60,891 nt of DNA from Bacteroidales bacterium (GTDB taxonomy: Bacteria > Bacteroidota > Bacteroidia > Bacteroidales > F082), in assembly GCA_016291135.1 (NCBI GenBank), contig JAEFAE010000012.1:1-60891 (forward strand), in the 5' to 3' direction. Position numbers and translations under genes: made by a program. Each line of letters begins with the position of its first letter. Within the stretch, counting starts at the first letter, position 1. The notes beneath the pieces are model-generated. The model was not told the origin of the DNA, did not search any database, and saw only the letters and a program-made list of their open reading frames with translations. Below, one piece after another: positions 55,810 through 60,891 of this stretch.

Positions 55810-58800
55810 TTAATACTCTCCTATAGATACAATCTGACCAATATGGTTGACTCGAACTTTTACAATAGTCTCTAAAGCATTAGCATTTCTAACGCGTTTC
55901 CAGGTGATGTCCCGTAAAAGATTGTTTTCATCCACGACTGTTTCAAGATGGTGTCTAAAGTAATAGTCTTTTGTAGCCATCTTCTGTACCCTAAACAAAT
56001 TCGGGCTAATCAAAGCATAATTCTCTGGCTTTTTATACCAATCTTCATCATAGTCCAGTGGATTGAAAACCAAGCTACCTTGCTCATCACAACGAGGAAA
56101 CACAAAATACTCATTTTGCTTCATCGTAAATAGGAACTGCCAGCCTTCCTCTTTTTTATATTCTTTATCAACAACAGGCAGACCCTGCATAGCACGTGAA
56201 GTTGCCTCAAAGAACGAAACGACTTTTTCGTCCAATTCATATAGCGGCTCTCCATTTTCGCTCAACAAATGCTGTCCATCCTTATCCAATCTAGGCTTAC
56301 GATATACAGCCACATGATGGTTGTTACCAGTGTTCACAAAATCAACGGGTTGTGTATTCCCATTTTCATCTATAATCAATTTACCCTCCTTGTCTCGCTT
56401 ATCATGAAGCGACTCAGCATTGCTTATGCCTGTGATGGTCACCCGTTTAATAGAAATGCCTTTTTCTTTATTGAGCCAAATGGGATTGTCTTCCAAATTA
56501 GTGAATGCTTTCTTGGCATCACCACCATAATCATCCAGCCTATTTTGAAGAATCTGACGAATATGAATATCGACCACTTTTTCGATTTTCAAATCCGGCG
56601 TTATCTCCTTACGAATTGTGTAGATAGTTTCAAAAGAAACAGTCTTGACCTTCTCCGGCATTTGATCCGTGTGTGAATCATCCAGCCAGATTGGATTCTT
56701 TTCCAACGAGTTCTTCCCCGTAAAGGCCTTCTTGGCATCACCATCAAATTGATTCAAACGAGCTAGTAGTGCTTCACGATAGTGTTTGTTGGCAACAGTG
56801 CTAATTTTTACCACATCAAATGATGCATTCACTTTTTCTTCTTTGGTGACATATCTCTTGTTACTACCGAAAACGGTTTCTAAATGCAATTGTCCACGGG
56901 GAGTTAGCTGAATCTTCTTAATCCTCCCCACCTTGGTTTTCGTATTATTCACATTTTGAGTTACTACTTTGTTCTTTGCCTTGATAGAAACAAGGATGCT
57001 TTCTAATTGACGCTTTGCCTCCGTTCTGAAAACATCTAGTGGCATTGGCGGATTAAACCTTAGCTTTCCATGATTATCACGGTGCAATTCCTTCCTCTCT
57101 ATTCCATACACTGCAGATGCACGTTCTGCCGGATTCAGTTTCGAGAGCTCAACCATTTCTAAATCAAAATAATCATCCACCCCTTTTTGCACTCGGGCAT
57201 TTAAATTGTTCAGATACTGAATATAACTCCTTTTGGTAAATGCAATTGTCAAAGCATCCATCGCATGATGTCGGTGATCATTTCGTTTGGTCCAATCCTT
57301 AATGCGACGAATTCGTTGACCGTCACGACCCTCTATCGTTTCGGTCAGTCCCAATTGATCATACTTATTCCAGTTCAATTCCTGCATCACATCCACCAAC
57401 TGCCAATCCTCTCGCAAACGTTCTGTGATACTACCTGTAGTAGGTACAACAAATCGCACCAAGTCTTCCAAAATCTCACGAGCTTTTCTTGCAATGTATT
57501 GCGAATCACGCAAATCTCGATTAATGAAGCCACTTGGAATGTCAGCTTCTCTCATCAACAATTTGTCTCTTTTGGTTTTTGAGATAACCTTACTATTAAA
57601 AAGACTCTCTACTCTGTTTTCATATTCCACAAAACCATTATCACCATATTTCTCAATCACAAAATCACTTGCAGTTGCATTTCCTTTTTCCAGATTAACA
57701 TGACGAACCTCCAAAGTCTTGTTTGAAAACGAGTCATCAAACAACTTAGCTTGAGGTATAATATGCTCAATATCAAATTCTTTGCTAAACAACTTTTCTT
57801 GAGGAATGTAAGTATTAGAGTATAATGTCTTATACCCATTCATCTTAAGTTCTTCATATAATTTATATCTAATGATATCATTACGACTTACATGTTCCAA
57901 GTTGAAAGGCTCGCTCTGCAGAATCTTAACATATCCTTCGTGTAACTTAGTAGTTTCATTGATTGACTTTGTCATTTCTTCGCGTTCTTTGGCAGACTTT
58001 TTCAATTCACGGGCCAATTCAATACGTATTTCATCAGGCTTGCCGTACTCTTCAATGATGGCGTTCACCACATTGACCATTTGGTTCAAAATCTTCTCCA
58101 CCACTGGATTACGCAAGCTATTACGAGGTAATAGATCCAACTTGTCTTTTAGCACCTTATTGGCAATTTCCTCTCTCGTAAGCGAGTTCCTTGAATGGCG
58201 GTAACCGGCATACTCACAGGCTACACTATAATCCAATCCATCTTTCAAATGCGGTAAAATATTACGAATGGCTTTACTACTGAGACTACCATAATCGTCA
58301 GGAAAAACGACACCAGATAACACCTCGGCAGATTCTCTGTCAAAACCGAACCAATCCATCAGTTTTTCGATAAGGCTCACATTTCCCAATTCAGATTTGT
58401 CAGTATCGTATGAGTATAAAAGATGCCATAACTTAAACATGGGCTGCTGTTCCATGGCGTGACCTTCCAGACTTGAGTCAAACCACAGAATATCAGTATT
58501 AAATCCCAATCCTCCAAACACCCCTGAAACTATCTCCAAAGCTTTATCAGCAGACATCTTAGAGAAGTCATGATCGCCATGACCACTCATCTCAATAATG
58601 GTTTGATAGGCTTTGAACAATTCGGCCTGAGTGTGGTTTCCATCCAATTCCTTGAAATTCAAATCCAATCCCTTAGGATTGTCAAATAGTAGCTTGAGGA
58701 TTTCGGATTTCGTTAACTTCTCTTTGTAGTTCAGTTCTGCGAACAATTTCTCTTTTTCCTCCTGATAAAGAAAGCGTTTACCTTTTCTGAGCAACTCGTC

Positions 58801-60117
58801 ATTTCCCAACAAACCAGTTTGTTGTTTGGAAGCACTCGCCCCTAATACTTGAACATCATTCAGCTTTTGCCAAATCTTGAATTCTTGGAATAAAGGCGAA
58901 GATTTAGGACAAACACGCAAACCAATTGTTCTGGTTTTCTTGTTGCCATCAACACTTATCTCAATCTGACGACTCTCAAATTCGCAAAACGAAATCAAAC
59001 CTTTCTGCGATTTCAGCGGCCGCTGGTAGAAAATAACAATATCTCGTATTTCTTTCTTCAATTCAGGCGTCAGTTCTTTGTGATATTTTGCCTGAGTCTC
59101 CCAGATTTTTTCAAATTCATTTAGGTAATCTTGACGATAAAACACTTGGTTTTTCAAGCTATAGTTCGGGTTTTTGGCAAGCTGGGCCATCTGAAATTGT
59201 CCCACCGTCATTTTATTAAAATATAACGCCTTGCTGCGGTCACTGATATCGCCAAGATAACCGCTTGCGTTACTGATCTGGCCGTTCACTTCTTGAAGAA
59301 CAATAGCCAATTCTTCAAGCCCTAGTTTTTGTTTGAGAGCATTCTCTCTCCATTGGTATTTTTCAATCCTTTCTTTATTACCTTTGGTGGAGGGTTTGAT
59401 ACCAACTATTTGAGTTGGTTTAGCAAATATGGCCCATGTTTGAGCTTTGTTTCTACCTACCAATTCATTCTTCAATTGATCCGTCAACATATCAGGATAA
59501 TATGCTTTTTGGTGCTGCCAGATTTTATCAAACTCTGCTTGTAAGTCTGACCTGTAAAACTCAGGCAAATGCCGTTTACCTTCTTGCAACAAACGAAGTG
59601 ACAATTGGCCTGGAGTCAAGTCTTCTTCATAAAGCCTTTTTGCAATCTCCATACCGTCAATCAATTTTCCCTCTTCAGTCGATTTCGCCTTACGGCTACT
59701 CTTATATCCCCGCTTCTTATTAATCTTCAACAGCACACGGGCCAGTTCCTGTAAAGAAATCTCTTCAGAGACAGCTTTAGCGCGCAAGCGAACAGTCTCA
59801 AAAGTGGTATGGTTGCCGTTCTCAGACAATAGGGTTTCGTCTTCGATAAAACCATGCTCTTTCAAGAGTTCTATCAAGTTCTCGCGACGTAGTTTGTAAC
59901 GCTGAAGATTGCGCCTCATGCTTCTTTTCAATGTCCTATCAGCATTTGTTGTAATGCTCTTTCCTTTTTCAAAATTGGTTAATTCGTCAACTGTCAAAGG
60001 ATTAACCCTGACACCCAATTTCACAATCGAAGACTTTTCTTCTGGTTTTTCCGCCTCATTCACTACCGCCCAACCGATACTGTTGGTGCCTAAATCAAGT
60101 CCTAATATCTTTTTCAT
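55810..60117 (-). CDS. cas9: CRISPR RNA-guided endonuclease Cas9, type II-C (1435 residues)
   Basis: 1435 residues, long for II-C but usual in Bacteroidetes. RuvC-I has Asp8 (LGLDLGTNSIGWAVV), the Arg-rich bridge helix is about 62-82, RuvC-II has Glu700 (EIRIELARE), HNH has Asp782 and His785 in DIEHIIPQ with Asn808 in VNLEKGN, and RuvC-III has His951 and Asp954 (HHAMDALTIAF). All nuclease residues are present, so the enzyme looks active. The C-terminal PAM-interacting part (about 1090-1435) contains a near-duplicate segment with GDAKKAFT and NPIWL at 1126-1145 and 1199-1215. The gene is read away from the tracrRNA and is followed by cas1 without gap. Confidence 0.97.
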   Translation of the reverse strand: MKKILGLDLGTNSIGWAVVNEAEKPEEKSSIVKLGVRVNPLTVDELTNFEKGKSITTNADRTLKRSMRRNLQRYKLRRENLIELLKEHGFIEDETLLSENGNHTTFETVRLRAKAVSEEISLQELARVLLKINKKRGYKSSRKAKSTEEGKLIDGMEIAKRLYEEDLTPGQLSLRLLQEGKRHLPEFYRSDLQAEFDKIWQHQKAYYPDMLTDQLKNELVGRNKAQTWAIFAKPTQIVGIKPSTKGNKERIEKYQWRENALKQKLGLEELAIVLQEVNGQISNASGYLGDISDRSKALYFNKMTVGQFQMAQLAKNPNYSLKNQVFYRQDYLNEFEKIWETQAKYHKELTPELKKEIRDIVIFYQRPLKSQKGLISFCEFESRQIEISVDGNKKTRTIGLRVCPKSSPLFQEFKIWQKLNDVQVLGASASKQQTGLLGNDELLRKGKRFLYQEEKEKLFAELNYKEKLTKSEILKLLFDNPKGLDLNFKELDGNHTQAELFKAYQTIIEMSGHGDHDFSKMSADKALEIVSGVFGGLGFNTDILWFDSSLEGHAMEQQPMFKLWHLLYSYDTDKSELGNVSLIEKLMDWFGFDRESAEVLSGVVFPDDYGSLSSKAIRNILPHLKDGLDYSVACEYAGYRHSRNSLTREEIANKVLKDKLDLLPRNSLRNPVVEKILNQMVNVVNAIIEEYGKPDEIRIELARELKKSAKEREEMTKSINETTKLHEGYVKILQSEPFNLEHVSRNDIIRYKLYEELKMNGYKTLYSNTYIPQEKLFSKEFDIEHIIPQAKLFDDSFSNKTLEVRHVNLEKGNATASDFVIEKYGDNGFVEYENRVESLFNSKVISKTKRDKLLMREADIPSGFINRDLRDSQYIARKAREILEDLVRFVVPTTGSITERLREDWQLVDVMQELNWNKYDQLGLTETIEGRDGQRIRRIKDWTKRNDHRHHAMDALTIAFTKRSYIQYLNNLNARVQKGVDDYFDLEMVELSKLNPAERASAVYGIERKELHRDNHGKLRFNPPMPLDVFRTEAKRQLESILVSIKAKNKVVTQNVNNTKTKVGRIKKIQLTPRGQLHLETVFGSNKRYVTKEEKVNASFDVVKISTVANKHYREALLARLNQFDGDAKKAFTGKNSLEKNPIWLDDSHTDQMPEKVKTVSFETIYTIRKEITPDLKIEKVVDIHIRQILQNRLDDYGGDAKKAFTNLEDNPIWLNKEKGISIKRVTITGISNAESLHDKRDKEGKLIIDENGNTQPVDFVNTGNNHHVAVYRKPRLDKDGQHLLSENGEPLYELDEKVVSFFEATSRAMQGLPVVDKEYKKEEGWQFLFTMKQNEYFVFPRCDEQGSLVFNPLDYDEDWYKKPENYALISPNLFRVQKMATKDYYFRHHLETVVDENNLLRDITWKRVRNANALETIVKVRVNHIGQIVSIGEY

Positions 60118-60144
60118 ATCGAATACAATTCATTAATCTATTGT

Positions 60145-60152
60145 CAAAAATA
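60145..60152 (-). promoter_or_regulatory. -7 box (TATTTTTG) for the cas operon
   Basis: Leftward TATTTTTG at 60152-60145, 27 nt before the cas9 start at 60117. No -33 element at the best distance. Confidence 0.55.
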
Positions 60153-60173
60153 CTGATTTTTTTCGTTTACCTC

Positions 60174-60205
60174 TTGCATAGTTCAAAAAAAGTACTGTAT
60201 ATTTG
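60174..60205 (+). promoter_or_regulatory. promoter of the tracrRNA
   Basis: TTG at 60174-60176, 21 nt, TATATTTG at 60198-60205: full match. It sits back to back with the leftward cas9 -7 box, 45 bp away. Confidence 0.75.
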
Positions 60206-60210
60206 CAGCA

Positions 60211-60294
60211 CGATAATGAAGCAATTCACAATAAGGATTATTCCGTTGTGAAAACATCAAGTTCGGAGCGGCCTCGGTCGCTTCGTCTTTTTTT
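60211..60294 (+). ncRNA. tracrRNA
   Basis: The anti-repeat CGATAATGAAGCAATTCACA (60211-60230) is complementary to the 5' half of the CRISPR repeat (TGTGAATTGC and ATTATCG parts pair; a 2-nt bulge lies between). A GGA/TCC nexus hairpin follows (about 60233-60244), then a linker with GTTGTGAAAACATC, and a 7-bp terminator stem GGAGCGG/TCGCTTC (60265-60283) with a T-run to 60294. The 5' end is placed about 6 nt after the -7 box. With crRNA it guides Cas9. Confidence 0.88.
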
Positions 60295-60321
60295 ATCATC
60301 CTACCACTTCTATTTTTCCTG

Positions 60322-60329
60322 CAAATATA
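60322..60329 (-). promoter_or_regulatory. leftward -7 box (TATATTTG) antisense to the tracrRNA
   Basis: TATATTTG at 60329-60322 reads leftward through the tracrRNA gene toward cas9. The only nearby leftward TTTG (60348-60345) is 15 nt away, so it is a weak candidate. Confidence 0.3.
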
Positions 60330-60337
60330 ATTCTCTG

Positions 60338-60360
60338 AATGTTTCAAATCTTGAAACATT
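60338..60360. promoter_or_regulatory. perfect palindromic operator at the WYL regulator promoter
   Basis: AATGTTTCAA and its exact complement TTGAAACATT are separated by 3 nt (ATC). The right arm contains the -33 TTG (60351-60353) of the regulator's promoter, so a bound dimer would block sigma-factor access. Confidence 0.75.
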
Positions 60361-60382
60361 CTTCCAAAATAAGCTATCTTTG
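60351..60382 (+). promoter_or_regulatory. promoter of the WYL regulator gene
   Basis: TTG 60351-60353, 21 nt, TATCTTTG 60375-60382; 19 nt before ATG 60402. Confidence 0.7.
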
Positions 60383-60401
60383 CAATAAATAAAACAGAAA
60401 C

Positions 60402-60891
60402 ATGAGAAATACCGACTTCTTCAGACAATACATCTGGACCATCAACACCATCTTAAACCATAGAAAAATCAGTTTTAGTCGAATTCAATCGTTATGGGTC
60501 GATGACGATCTTAACGACCATAAACCACTTTCCAGAACCACCTTTTATAGATTACGAGAAGACATTGAGAACATGTTTGGGATCCATATAGAATGTGACA
60601 GATCCAACCACAACCAGTATTACATCAGCAACCCAGAAGCGCTCAAGGACAACTCCACCCAAAACTGGATGTTGCAAACACTCACTGTCGGTAACACGCT
60701 TGCCGACTGCCTTTCCATCAAGGAACGACTTGTATTAGAAGAGATCCCCGAAGGAACGGAATACCTCCAAACCATCATCAAAGCCATCAAGAGCAACCAC
60801 CGGCTGACGATGACCCACCAAAGTTTTTATGCCTCAGAGGCTAAGAACATGCTCATCGAGCCATACTGCCTTAAACTATTCCGACAAAGAT
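60402..60891 (+). CDS. WYL-domain transcriptional regulator, 3' end outside window
   Basis: 163 codons are visible, still open at the window edge. Residues 1-75 look like a winged-helix DNA-binding part (FRQYIWTINTILNHRKISFSRI ... LSRTTFYRLREDIENMFGIHIE). The segment from about residue 133 (AIKSNHRLTMTHQSFYASEAKNMLIEPYCLKLFRQR) is the beginning of a WYL domain, whose name-giving W-Y-L would follow just outside. WYL proteins sense ligands, often nucleic acid, and several regulate CRISPR or other defence genes. It lies next to the tracrRNA and cas9 and has a palindrome over its own promoter, pointing to autoregulation. Confidence 0.8.
   Translation, partial: MRNTDFFRQYIWTINTILNHRKISFSRIQSLWVDDDLNDHKPLSRTTFYRLREDIENMFGIHIECDRSNHNQYYISNPEALKDNSTQNWMLQTLTVGNTLADCLSIKERLVLEEIPEGTEYLQTIIKAIKSNHRLTMTHQSFYASEAKNMLIEPYCLKLFRQR

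Overview
The window looks like chromosomal DNA of a member of the Bacteroidetes, most likely Bacteroidales with a fairly high GC core. Four things point there. Promoters repeatedly fit the Bacteroidetes -33/-7 form (TTG, about 19-21 nt, TAnnTTTG). There is no consistent Shine-Dalgarno. Several families are typical of the phylum (DUF3078, DUF4293, extended Rho, secreted TonB-domain protein, split transketolase, PorV-like barrel). The CRISPR repeat is of the 47-nt Bacteroidetes II-C kind. I cannot name a genus.

Layout. 1-4463: the start of a very large secreted fibronectin-III/adhesin-like protein that runs off the left edge. 4700-5718: an AT-rich Panacea (SocA-like) antitoxin-type gene with an unknown partner. 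5715-26234: core genes, namely rlmB, a TonB-domain protein, DUF3078, YfcE-like phosphoesterase, DUF4293, rho, lolA-like, mpl-like, msrC, a MATE pump, a DUF2779 nuclease-like protein, dnaB, a carbamate kinase, a Ca2+-type P-ATPase, a TerB-like protein, pepE and lipoproteins. 26285-26772: a YafQ/RelB-type toxin-antitoxin pair. 26980-33032: a leftward run (small membrane protein, mutL, rhomboid, EEP hydrolase, uvrB). 33109-38834: a FecCD/FecE-type ABC importer, an amidohydrolase lipoprotein and Tex. 38921-39105: tRNA-Glu and tRNA-Arg. 39242-51468: EcsC-like, rarA, C69 dipeptidase, a transketolase N-half, a transketolase C-half fused in frame to a LOG-family domain, DUF456, two outer-membrane proteins, an orphan HicB and sstT.

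51500-60891 is an AT-rich defence island. A two-gene HTH module (51704-52562) runs directly into a CRISPR array of 25 identical 47-nt repeats (52570-54455). A bidirectional terminator and leftward cas9-cas1-cas2 follow. A tracrRNA gene is transcribed rightward just upstream of cas9. Beyond it lies a WYL-type regulator with a perfect 10+10 bp palindrome over its promoter; it runs off the right edge. The system is type II-C: no csn2 or cas4 is present.

The most striking signal is that every CRISPR repeat contains a full Bacteroidetes promoter (TTG at repeat positions 2-4, 20 nt, TAACTTTG at 25-32), pointing into the following spacer. The array starts 8 nt after the stop codon of the preceding gene and so has no room for a conventional leader. 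This predicts that each spacer is transcribed from its own repeat, as is known for Neisseria II-C, but using the Bacteroidetes sigma-factor signature. Other points of interest are the transketolase-LOG fusion, a dispersed family of two-hairpin elements with compensatory stem changes that sits at gene 3' ends, an unusual C33 in tRNA-Glu, and two genes whose -7 box is almost on the start codon.
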